From Patiria miniata (taxonomy: Eukaryota > Echinodermata > Asteroidea > Valvatida > Asterinidae): a stretch of 64,000 nucleotides of DNA. Location of the stretch: the NCBI RefSeq assembly GCF_015706575.1, contig NW_024037065.1, positions 3,844,001 through 3,908,000 of the forward strand, given 5' to 3'. The notes under the pieces are model-generated. The model was not told the origin of the DNA and did no database searches. It was given only the letters and a program-made list of their open reading frames with translations. Of the stretch, positions 24,001-33,353 are shown one piece after another. Every line of letters starts with the position of its first letter. Position 1 is the first letter of the stretch. The position numbers and the translations under genes are program-made.

Positions 24001-27000
24001 ACAACATTTGTCCTACCCACTTGAGGCCAAAAAAAGGTTTCTGGTATGGAGCTTGCTTTTTTTTTTACATTTTTTCTTCAAATTTCAGCTGATGACTGCA
24101 AATGGTGTCCGACTAAATTGAGTGCAAAATGTATAGCTTTTATAAAGCCTATACAGCTTATCAAGCTTATACTAGATTGTAGCCCCATCTAAAAACACGC
24201 CAGAATTGTGCAGCAGCAGGATTCCAGTCAAACCAATGAGTTTGGCGGTTTGAGACATCATCTTACAATGAAAAAAAAAATTTATAATTCTGCTGACGCG
24301 CATGGCTACGGGGACGCGCGTGCATAACAGAAACCGGAGACTCTTTTTTTTAGCCAATTACCTTTTTTTTTCTTGTGAGACTGACTGATACTTGCATGGC
24401 AACATGAAATAGATGTATTACAAACTGAAAAGAGTATATTTTTGTACAACTAAATGAAAGGGCTTCTCCATTTCTTTTATGTAGGAAGCATGGTATATGA
24501 AAGGTGCAAACAAACGTCCAGCTACAGGGTACTTGGAGGAACGACTAAGGTACATCAGAAAGACGATGCTCGATAAGGAGGACAGGAACAAGGGGAAATT
24601 GGATGCTCCTGCTGAAGGTATGTGTTTAAGCAACATATTGTTGCATCCAAGATTTTTATGTTGTATCCTTCAATTGTTCCCAATTTTGTAAATCTTTCCA
24701 GGTAATTTTTTTTTTAATTGTCTGGAGCTGAATGCTCGCAATTAAAATGATAATTTGCACTGTGCTGCATTATTTTGTACATTTTGTTTCAACAAAAATA
24801 TTTTTTATTCAACAAACATCGTTCCCAAAGGTTACACTTTCAAGGTTTCCTTCAGTCAAGTGTTAACTTTGTTTTGTTGGTTATACATGTACTTTCTAGT
24901 TTGTGGATTTGGTTGGGCCTGCCAAGCTGACTTGGTTCAGCTTGACCCTACTTTCGTACTTGGCTGCACAGGGCTAAATTTGACACATGTTGTCAAAACT
25001 TTTTTTAAATACTGCTATTATATGTAGAGCCACCTCGTGAAGGGACAACTAGTTCTCCTGAAGAAGAAGCCAGGATGGTAGCTTGGCTGAAGGACAACAT
25101 GGAGCCAGCAAGCAAAGTTCAAGAATACATGGCACTGACAGCAAGGCAACGCAAGAATTTCATTGGGCAGAAGAAGCACTCTCTGGCTGGCATCTTGGAG
25201 GAATTTCCACGTATTCTCGACAAAGACATGGTAAGAAAATTATAGGTTCCAAACAGCAATATGCGACAAGAGGATGGAACGTATCATTCATTGCAAGAGG
25301 TGTTGCAGTCAATATCGTGACAGCATTGGATCAAGTTAGCTTATTGACAATAACATTTCAGTGTTGTACTGTGTGGACTTTCCAGAATAGGTTCCTAAAC
25401 ACCCCTCCTTAAATTAATTATCTTCAACATCAGAAATCAATAGTTTTGTGTGAAAATTGTATTCCCACAAAACATGGGATGGATCTTGAGTTGGAGTCCT
25501 CAAACAGTTCATCATTTTTTTAAAGTGTGAATAGCTGTATTTTGCCTTGTAGATAAATGTGTTTTGTTTGTATTTTTTATTTGTTTAAAGATTGCACAGG
25601 ACTTTGATTTGGTGCATCATCCAGGTATTGCAGATAACCTCTTCTTCAAGTGGGAAGGCTTGTGTGACTCTGTGATAGCATATGCCAACTTCATGACTCC
25701 AACTTGGAAGCAAGTTCTCCACATGCAGGACAAAGTAGATGGTACACTCTCTACAGGTAAACTTGTCATATGCTAACCTTTTGATAAAGTTTTCAGTTTG
25801 CATTCCTTCCTCTATGGTTAGCCTATGAAGGATCATTCAAATGAGAGAAACTGGCACAGAAGTTGGTCAGCTCCACTCAACAAATTTGCACTTTGGAGCA
25901 GTTTCACTGACAATGTTGTGTTTCAATTGCACACAAATTAAAAAAACTGCTGGAGCTGACATTAAAGCTGACCAGCTCAAACTCAAACCTGGAAATTTGC
26001 CAGACAAGCTCCTCTTGAAATCTCAAGACTTTTGGGACCCCAACCCCAAATCTTTCAGCATTTGCTGCTTCGAAACACCACCACACCTCATAGCCCTCGA
26101 AAATGGGAGAAAAGGGGGTTCCTCTAAAATTTCAAACTTGCTTTACAATGTTTAAACTATTCTCTGCTGGATTGTAGCCCCACATGATTTTAATCATTTA
26201 TTTGTACATGTTGGCTCGCTTCATGCGAATATATTGGTTACAGCTTTGCAAAACATATTGGCAAGTTTTGAGGAAATTTCTATTTGCAGGGTTTTGTTAT
26301 TGCTTATGTATTGTTAATTTCTTTTTCAGCGGAGAAGAAAAACCTGGCCCTGTTCCTTCTACCAGTCATTCTGGGGGGCCGCAGTAAAGGCAAGCGAGGA
26401 GGCCGATGCAGCCTGTTTGACAGCATTGATGCATTTATTGACTTAAAACCGGTATGTTGTATTTTGTTCTAAGATCACATATAAAGGGATTGAGTGCCAA
26501 GGTTTTTCCTGTATAAATAAGCTGAAACTGTTCACCATAATTAATTATAGCATAGGGCAATTCAGTGAAGGACATAGTTTAATTTCTTCCTTTGCTGATA
26601 AGCTGATCTATTTCTATTGGCAAATCATACAAAGGTGCATAAAAATACCATTTGCAGATCTTCAGCTTATCAGTGGGAAAGATGGTTTCTCGCTTTACTA
26701 ACGGTCTCAAATCAATTTGTTTTGAATTTTGCATGAAGTATATTATATACACTATGTCCCCAAAAAGTGTTCATCTAACTTTTCTTTAAAATAACTACAA
26801 AACCATGAGGTCAATGAACTTTTGGGTTTTCTTTTTTCTTTTTTTTTGGACACTGGCATTCCTTGCCTTATACAGTATGTGTTGTAAAGCTGTGTAAAAT
26901 CCTTCGTGTAGTGAAAAGGGCTAGGTCAAACTTGCCTCTCTCTCAGTCAATCGTGGCAAGGCATGCAGTTAAATGCTCAAGGGCAAATAATTCCAATCCC

Positions 27001-27657
27001 AAACCACATCAACCTTTTTCTCAACATGAAGGATTTTACGCAGCTTACGTAACACAGCACTGAAACTGATTAACCCTAAAAGGGGGGGGGGGGGTTGAAT
27101 CCGCCCCCTCCCCCCATGAAATTGTTCAATTGTGCGTAATTTTCACAATTCACCTCATGGTTTGTAGTTATTTTTTCAAAATAGTCAAATGGACACTTTT
27201 TTGGGAACATATTGAAGAGTACACCAGACTCCAGCAAAAGTACTTGCCATTTCAGGTTACTTGGCAAAAACTAACTGCTGTACACTTTAAAATAAAAAAT
27301 TACCAGTGAGTGACATATACCGTTTCTTTTAATTTTTGTCAGGCCATAATCAACGTGGACAACTACCTGGACAGCATCAATGCCGAAAAGAGGCCACAAC
27401 CGTTCATCCTTGCACTCTACACAACTGAGCGCTTGAGTCCATCTCAAGTCTTCTTGGTGGTTGAGAGACGGGCCATCCCTTACCCAAGTCTGATAAAGAC
27501 TGTTGATGCAGCATTTAAGGCACATTACGTGCTTGACATCAATTACCAGCCACAAGTCAAGACAGTCTGGGAGTTCCTCCAAAATGTCGTGTACGAACTA
27601 CCAGGGATAGTTCCCCCAATCTTGAGGGATTTCCGTGCGTATTTGGTGTCCAAGTGA
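18080..27657 (+). CDS. SAM-domain protein of the CACTA-type element (ten exons, 532 aa, intact)
   Basis: Exons: 18080-18206, 19881-19990, 22674-22868, 23042-23184, 23549-23633, 24485-24617, 25028-25230, 25591-25756, 26330-26451 and 27343-27657. All introns are GT..AG. The lengths sum to 1599 nt, and every junction phase closes on a single frame ending TGA. Residues about 22-78 form a SAM (sterile alpha motif) domain (VDEYLQRWGVPEL ... LKFLQGW). Residues 80-144 are acidic and Ser-rich with a basic RKKRK (136-140), a likely nuclear signal. Conserved blocks follow: EFPYLKDPEGKGY (208-220), WLKDNMEPASKVQEYM, FPRILDKDM, and a C-terminal LALFLLPVILGG plus INVDNYLDSINAEKRPQPF region. It resembles proteins usually labelled 'sterile alpha motif domain-containing protein 3-like' in fish and invertebrates, recalled from memory. 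Its role is unknown. An accessory DNA-binding role like TnpA is inference from position and from family copies at 115-345 and 61171-62260. Confidence 0.85.
18715..19172. repeat. Foldback element in intron 1 of the SAM-protein gene
   Basis: Two arms of about 200 bp are inverted copies. The left arm runs from TCGAAAATCCGTGAAATTC to GGGGCGCGGCCGGGACACG, and the right arm from CGTGTCCCGGCCCCTGC to GAATTTCACGGATTTTC. The axis lies near 18940. There are several mismatches and small indels and no ORF. Upstream, at about 18421-18448, is a fragment of a different repeat (GGCGGATCCAGG followed by a G run). Confidence 0.85.
20031..22535 (+). CDS. CACTA/EnSpm-type DDE transposase with N-terminal zinc fingers (834 aa, intact)
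   Basis: A single-exon ORF. The N-terminus has two C2H2 fingers (C5, C8, H22, H27, then C39, C44, H57, H62). An acidic linker at about 70-120 carries a duplicated EFGTSSE motif. The catalytic part shows the animal CACTA pattern: VIGDNLGQHETLGY (D399), NHPCRFCRVHR with a CxxC, PDVMHDMLEGVLP (D481/D485), and MRYEAKHKPFK (E650). I take D399, D481 or D485, and E650 as the candidate DDE triad. The start is set by the finger beginning at residue 3 and by the absence of an in-frame upstream ATG. The ORF lies 40 bp downstream of exon 2 of the SAM-protein gene and inside its intron 2, on the same strand. No stop or frameshift interrupts it, so the element may be recently active. Such transposases excise and reinsert the element in the nucleus. 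Confidence 0.9.
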   Translation: MEFTCFRCLTSVGGEMQQLFHHLKYVHHITSGSATRIICHQSGCLETFSYCSSFKRHLISQHCSENIELQSNDEAADFEDGEFGTSSEDEEFGTSSEHEDSENGDLSLDEGLIQDDPRKHIELFIKTMMSSAVPSSFTQNVISEVEELVHTILNNFERDATTLVNSITVDDRNACFENMKQTFEAIKSSFNGLRTQYQRNSYLQKEGHLITPVEKLIGRTFKSRTNSTTGEIMQVENRDTYQYVPIDSNLRTFLQQPGVLKAILNEEKSEDPNVLKSFRDGEFVAEKLKGEETGSIMLPILLYNDAFETANPLGSHKGIHKLTCFYSSILSLPPICQANLSNIMLVACAKCTVLSEYGIDCVLSTVVKDLNRLQKEGIEVSNDELSVRVKPYLFQVIGDNLGQHETLGYVLSFVANHPCRFCRVHRETARYQLVEDPDLLRTEHSYEEDAALEDVSKTGIKRRSAMNNLLGYHVTQNVAPDVMHDMLEGVLPLEIKLTLKSLVEENLFTLEELNGRISAFSYGKVDQKNKPSAIGPSAFNNPGGSSGQKAAQTMCLAIYLPLIIGDLVPEGSDVWEVYLLLLDIYKTVMSDSISIGATYSLKHMIRDHHSLFLQVYSDRHLTPKQHHLLHYPRAIRLLGPLQQYSSMRYEAKHKPFKKWAAACNNYRNIAKSVATRHQQQQSCMLSDPNHTFKCNVDIQHQVLVSVKSLEEASVICASLKVTQDTVITVASMAEVYGYQLKPNSMVLTAWTEDGPQFAEVQHILVNERGLFVTLRPWLVKAFNRHFHAFGVQRMDGGIMVKRPQDLFDYRPHHVTRSHDEKDDSLYIVIRFNLI
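26755..27212. repeat. MITE-like inverted repeat in intron 9 of the SAM-protein gene
   Basis: Arms of about 55-60 bp (26755-26815 and about 27155-27212) share CCCAAAAAGTG, AAAATAACTACAAA and ACCATGAGGT in inverted order. A G-run of about 14 lies in the interior near 27081-27094. There is no ORF. The ends are not exact, and no target duplication was confirmed. Confidence 0.65.
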
Positions 27658-28122
27658 TTTAAGCATTGTAATCCAAGTAATCTGCATTTGGTGTCATAGG
27701 GGTGTGAAATCTCAGCTTTAAAGCTGATTTCAGCTTTTTCTCGCACTTGCTGTGTACAAAAATATAGATTTTCAAAGTTCAGCCTTTTTAGACCTTTTTC
27801 AGCTGTTTTCAGCTATTTTTATCAGTGGTCACTCACACCCTGTGGTGTGCAAGTTCTTAATATCAGCTACGTACATATAAACTTATGTAGCAACCATTTG
27901 TGCCCTTTTCTGGTAACAACATATCAATCAGCTACAGGTTTGACATTTGATTATCATGGTGTAGTCTAACCTGGCAAGCCAGAAATCCCAGTAAAAAAAA
28001 TAAGTGCCTGCATTAACCTTAGTATTTTCATTAACGCTAAAAGGAGTGTGGAATGTTAAGCAACCAAATATAAGGTGAAGTAATCTCGAAATTGTTTCCT
28101 CATTTTGTATTTAAGAGAATAT

Positions 28123-29092
28123 ACAACATTTGCAAACATCGGGAAAAAAAAGTACCAAGTTTTTACAAAATACTTTACTAGGATGTTGGTAAATGACAGT
28201 CTAAAGCATCCTGTAAAATCATGGCACCTGGTGTGAAGTCAATAAACAAATGGTATTTTCGTTACATTTCCAACGGTGGTCGGCCGACCACCGTTGGAAA
28301 AACCTAACTATTTTTTCAACTTCTGCTCCAAATTTACCCTTTTTTTTTCAGTCCGAATTTTGTTTGCTATTGGTTATATGTTCATGAACGGGTGCAGGCC
28401 AGCTAGACTGGTTCCCTTAATTTACAATTTTCCGGCATCTATAACCTGATCCATTTCATCTTTAGTGAAGTCCGGGAACTAGACTACTTGAACATTTTTG
28501 TTTTTCTTGGTCTTTCCAGCATTTTCGAACATAAAACTTCAAACATGTAAGTGTAACAATATTTGATCTATTACAAATAGTTTAGTTCTGAAAATTACAG
28601 CAAAAGCGGCTTCAGAAATAAACTATTTGAGGGGTTAATATAATAGAAAAAATATTGTTACACTGACATGTTTGAAGTTTTGTGTTCAAAAATGCTGGAA
28701 AAACCAAGAAAAACAAAAATGTTCAAGTAGTCTGTTCCCTGACTCCACTGAAAATGAAGTGGATCAAGTTATAGATGCCGGAAAATTGTAAGGTAAGGGA
28801 ACCAGTCCAGCTGGTCAGCACCTGTTCAGGAACATGTAACCAATAGAAAACAAAATTTGGACTGAAAAAAATGATAAATTTGGATAATTGAAAAATAGTT
28901 AGGTTTTTCCAACGGAGGTCGGCCGACCAAGGTTGGAAATGTAAACAAAAATTTAATTATCTTGAAAATGACTTCACACCAGGTGCCATAATTTTACAGG
29001 ATGCTTTACACTGTCATTTACCAGCATCCTAGGGAGGTATTTTGTAAAAAAATGGTAGTTTTATTTTTCAATGCTTGCAAATGTTGTTTTTC
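28123..29092. repeat. Foldback element, about 0.97 kb, with 480-bp arms
   Basis: The two halves are inverted copies around an axis near 28607. The outer ends match as ACAACATTTGCAA and TTGCAAATGTTGT. Each arm contains TTTCCAACGGTGGTCGGCCG or a close variant, itself a palindrome centre. A diverged single arm of the same family lies at 42098-42470. It sits between the SAM-protein gene and the right end of the CACTA-type element. Confidence 0.9.
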
Positions 29093-29804
29093 CCTTTGAG
29101 GCTTCAAAATAGTTTACATGTTAAAAGTTTAATCTCTGAATAATTCATCGGCCCAAATTTAACACTCTAAAGCTTTTAAATACTCTTGGAATAAAACGAA
29201 AGTTGTTGAATTGTTCAACACTTCCAAGGCAAGATGGAGCCCAACGTTATTGTGTTAGCAATGCTAGATATTAAACATGATGATAAAAAGCTGTAAAGCT
29301 TGTTTTGGCAGTTTTCATTGGACGAAGTGAGAAGTCTATACAAAATCTTCCCAAACTTATAAGGCTTTGCAAAAAAATGCTTCATTAGCATTTGCGAAAA
29401 CAAATGAACCATTGTGTTTTGTGTATGTTTTATATCAGTATGGTTTAAATAAAGGGTTTGTTTGGCAGCAAACAGTTAAGTGGTAGTTTAACATGGTAGT
29501 ATTTCATTGTTTTTATTTGCTCTTGATAATTTAGGGACGGAATGGAACTTTACGTAAATTTATTTTTAAAAAATTCCCCTTTATATATTCGTGAAACAAT
29601 TTATTTAAAATTTGACCTATCCAAATTGTATTTCAAGTGACAAGCACAATTACTGTCATCGCTGTTTATTATCCAGCAAGAATAAGCCCTAAACTTCTGG
29701 TTGGATTTTTATTGACAAAATGTGTTTCAAGTTTCGAAGGAAAAAAGCTAATTTTATGCAACCCAAATTATGGGGAAAAGACACTTCTGGAGAAAACCTG
29801 ATTT

Positions 29805-30299
29805 AACCAATAAACATAGCAAAAGGAAAGGACCAATTTCTGGGTCAACCAACAAACGTGACTACGTGTGACCAATTTCTGTGGAAAAAAAATCCCAATC
29901 AATCAAGTAATTAAAGACCATTTCCTGGGAAAGTTGAAATTGACCAACATTATGACAACCAGCTTTGACCAATTTTAGGGGTGTTTAAACTTAACCAACA
30001 AAAATAGCCACCGGATTTGACCATTTGGGGGGGGAAAGTTGTAATAACCAACAAAAGTGGGAAGTTCAAATTAACCAACAAACATGGCAACCAAATTTGA
30101 CCAATTATTGGAAAATTTGAAATTGACCAACAAATATGTAAACTACCCAACATTTAAACAAAAGGCATTACCCATTTTCTCGGCAAAGCGATTGCCCAAT
30201 GCTTGTTGGGCAATAAATGACCAACTTTTTAACCTGTTGATATTTAGACCAACATTGGGCTAAAAGTTGGGCAAAATTTGCCCAATTTTTTTTAGAGTG
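29805..30299. repeat. Right subterminal repeat array and TIR of the CACTA-type element
   Basis: ACCAACAAA / TTGACCAA motifs recur at about 29848, 29943, 29994, 30048, 30074, 30126, 30219 and 30249, nearly all in one orientation. The array ends in GCCCAATTTTTTTTAGAGTG, the inverted counterpart of the left tip. The next bases are TA. Confidence 0.75.
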
Positions 30300-30341
30300 T
30301 AGAACAATTTATGGCTGGAAGTAAAACTACACCCTGGCGGT

Positions 30342-30386
30342 CACGCGAGTTTCGTGACCAAAATTTTGGTCACGAAACTCACGTGA
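30342..30386. repeat. Near-perfect 45-bp palindrome
   Basis: GTTTCGTGACCAAAA and TTTTGGTCACGAAAC meet without a spacer at 30363/30364, with nearly matching extensions on both sides. It lies about 40 bp outside the right end of the CACTA-type element. Confidence 0.85.
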
Positions 30387-30623
30387 CTTTCAATTTTTTT
30401 TTTAAATTACACGGAAACGGCAACATTTCAAATGGTCTCGCTCGGACATTTATATTCTACTTCAGAAAACCCTTCCAGTCATGGCAAAACCTAATTTAGA
30501 GCCCAAAATCGCCCAAATGGCTGGTGTGTTCCTTTAATACAAAACATTAATTACACAAAACATTGGTCATCATGATCAGTTGCACTGATCAGTTTGCATG
30601 TTTTCTACAGGGATGAGACATAC

Positions 30624-31514
30624 CAGGTTTTTTAGATGTTTGCTTCTTTTGTTGTCTGGAGTCCCTTTTTGGTTGTCTAGGGGAATCATTCAGATGGATG
30701 TACTCTTGTTGCAGCCGCTTTGTTTTCCAGAACTGACTTCTTGTTCGACGGTTGATGTCCTTCGGTTTTTCTGTTTCCAAGCAACCACAGACAGTCATAG
30801 TTAAAATACTTTCTGTGCTCACTATTGTAACTAACTGACTAAGGAAGAATTAAGATGATTCATTTATATACTTCAATTGCTCAAAATGGCCATCTCCTCT
30901 AGTAATTCAAACTGGGATTTAATCAAACAAGCGCCACAAACAACTTACATGTAGATGCCGTTAATTACTAACATTGTTTAACTTTGCTTACTACAGTCTG
31001 ATCTGGAACTTTATCATCAACTATTTTTAACTCATGACGCCTTAAAGATCTGTTCATTTTAATGTTTAATTGTGAAAGTGATAGTCAGAGATTTGTTACA
31101 ACACTTAATTCTAACACAGTTCTAAATCTTCTAACACATTTCTAACACAAAAGTGATCAAATTGGAACCTTCACACATCAAAGTCACACTGGATCCTGAG
31201 ATAATGATTTTACTAACAATAATGTAGGATTTTTAAAGTGATGACCAAAAAGTTTACCTGAGTTGCCAGCAGTTTCCAGTGAAGGACTGTCATCACTACT
31301 GCTAATCTCTGATTAAATACAAATACAAATGAAGCAAATCAATTAACTGAAAAAGATGAAAATTACTCAACAAGTTTGGCACACTGCATGCACAAGAGTG
31401 CTTTCCTTACAAAATATCTGAGTAGTCAATGAGGCACTTTACCTGTGTTCTCAGCTCCTGAAGGATTGTAGGTGTCATCAGTACCTACATCATCGTCACT
31501 GCTGTCAAGCTCAT
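30624..31514 (-). CDS. Three short exons of the large minus-strand gene (acidic, acidic, basic)
   Basis: Minus-strand exons are 31514-31443 (DELDSSDDDVGTDDTYN..), 31308-31258 (EISSSDDSPSLETAGNS) and 30770-30624 (a basic RRTRSQFWKTKRLQQEY.. ending KKQTSKKP). Each has GT..AG borders. All three junctions use phase 1, and the frame runs through without a stop. The preceding exon at 35605-36047 ends in the matching phase. The next candidate exon begins at 5284 and also needs one carried G, which would give KKPGKRRKPKRPC. The segment is low-complexity, charged linker with no domain. The order fits a linker between two zinc fingers. Confidence 0.6.
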
Positions 31515-31675
31515 CTGATAAAATAAAAAGTATAAAAAAAAATTAAAGAAACAAAAAGCAAAAACAAACACATTTTAATCCAGACTAACATCCTAAACAT
31601 ACTCTTAGAAGAAAAGTGTTCTCATCAGTTCAGTAGACGGTGCATGCCTGAAGTTCCTTATTAGTGTACACAATT

Positions 31676-32050
31676 CCTACTCCACCTCAAACCCCATCAT
31701 CCCATCTCCTTCATTGCCCCTCCATCATCCAACAGAAGCATCTCCTACTCCGCCCCCTCCCTATCATCCTATCCATCTCCTACTCTGCCCCTCCCCATTA
31801 TCCCATCCATCAGCTCCACCCCCTCCCCATGTATCATTCCATCCATCTCCTACTCCATTCCATTCTATCATCCAATCCTACTCCCCCAAATCCATCCTTA
31901 ACTCCGCCCCCCACCCCATTATCCCATCTCCTACTCCGCCCCATTATCCCATTTATCCAACCCAATCATTACTCCAACTCTCCCAACATCCCATCCATTT
32001 CCTACATACCTTGTCCTGCAACCCCCCACCCTGTACATTTTTCCAATCTA
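31676..32050. repeat. C-rich degenerate minisatellite
   Basis: Units of roughly 22-30 bp built on CCCATCCATCTCCTACTCCG and CCCCTCCC recur with much variation. The long open frames across it, rich in Pro, Ser, His and Leu, are a by-product of the low-complexity sequence and are not taken as genes. Confidence 0.7.
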
Positions 32051-32369
32051 CAGTGTACCTACATTGTGCATGTGTCTATATCCCCATGTAAGTATGTACA
32101 CGTATATGGAGTGCTCAGTATACATATATGTACAGATACACTGTATTATGGATGTACACAATACAGCCAAAAACTTTAACGTTTAACTTTCACAATTTTT
32201 TTTTTCGATAAAATCAAAAACAGCACTTCAAAGCACTAATTCCATATATTTAACACCAATAATCCTGCAAGCAAAAAACTTACAATAACGGACAGACGGA
32301 CAGAAATTGGTATTACATTATGCTCGCATTTGCTTCGCAGCTCGCCAAATAAGGTGACCCACAAATAAC

Positions 32370-33353
32370 TGAGAATTATCATCCTTTTTCTATATTACCG
32401 TGTCTTTCTAAAGTACTTGAGCGGTTATTAGTTACAAATCGTCTTTATTCTTTTTAAACTAAGAATGATATTTTGACTAAATTGCAATATGGATTTCAGT
32501 AAAATTACTCAACCCAAATGACTTTGATTGACCTTGTTGATAAAATCAGTTTATCTCTAGATAAATCTCATCACACTATTGGATTGTTTCTGGACCTTTC
32601 CAAGGCATTCGATACCATTGACCATAACATTTTACTTTCAAAACTTAACAGGTACGGCATTAGAGGAATGGTTTTGGATTGGTCCAGGAATTATCTGTCT
32701 GGCATAAAACAATTCATTCAATGGAAAAATAATATATTGTCCCTAAAAATGTTTAAGTGTGGTGTACCACAAGGTTCTACCTTAGGTCCTATATTATAGC
32801 TTTTATATTTACATGTAAGTGACACTTGTAATTCCTCACAGTTATTGTCCATCATAAAATAAAAGATCAGCAGCTATGCTTTACATCGGAAAGGCCAAAA
32901 CCATGCTATTTATAAAAACGGTTAGACATCAAGGCGCAGTCTTCTGAAATAAAATTACACCGACACCTGTTTTGCACTGTTTTGAAAAAAACACTTGAAT
33001 TTTTTTTTTCTGGTGCATTTATGCTGTGGTATTTCATTTGTAGACTACAGAGTGTAGTACTTTCATTTTGTTATTTATCATACTGGCTTTACAGCAACAA
33101 CGATGATTTATCAATTCTGTGATTCTGTATAGTGTCAGTTAGTTACTTTTGTGTTCTTTTTTTTCTGTATCAAATAACATTAAATCCCTATTATTCATAG
33201 AGTTATTAAGGAACCAGGCCTCGTTCATGTATAAGCCCTGCTTTTGTCTGGTATCTGCCATTCATCTTGATCTTAATTTTAACTTAACCTTGTACCTGTA
33301 CATTTGTTGTGATGATTGGAAATAAAACAAATAAAACAAATAAAACAAACAAA
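32370..33353 (+). mobile_element. CR1-like LINE, 5'-truncated
   Basis: The frame encodes YRPISILPCLSKVLERL, then TIGLFLDLSKAFDTIDHNIL and KCGVPQGSTLGPIL, which are classical reverse transcriptase blocks of the CR1/jockey group. The frame then ends early. The element probably finishes in the tandem AAATAAAACAAATAAAACAA tail at about 33317-33353. It is 5' truncated and broken by stops. No target duplication was identified. Confidence 0.75.

Larger units (their letters stand above)
16392..30299 (+). mobile_element. CACTA/EnSpm-type DNA transposon, apparently intact, 13.9 kb
   Basis: The left end reads CACTGTAAAAACGTTGGGC and the right end, inverted, CACTCTAAAAAAAATTGGGC. Both sides are flanked by TA, a plausible 2-bp target duplication. 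Each end carries a subterminal array of ACCAACA-like motifs. A near-identical 15-mer, ACCAACAAAYGTGAC, occurs at 16662-16676 and 29848-29862, tying the two ends to one element. Inside are an intact CACTA-type transposase (20031-22535) and an intact ten-exon SAM-protein gene (18080-27657), both on the plus strand. CACT-starting TIRs with subterminal repeats are the family hallmark, and CACTGTAAAAA-type ends are familiar from animal EnSpm elements. The main alternative is that the left end array is a separate MITE (16392-17260) and the two genes are host genes. Confidence 0.7.

Noticed and set aside
29164-30299. The right subterminal array as an independent MITE starting at CACTCTAAAG (29164)
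   Set aside because: The similarity to the right tip stops after about nine bases and no matching duplication was found. Pairing with the left tip at 16392 is better.
31664-32179. A 171-codon Pro/Ser/His-rich frame
   Set aside because: It is the translation of a C-rich minisatellite. Overlapping frames are open for the same reason.
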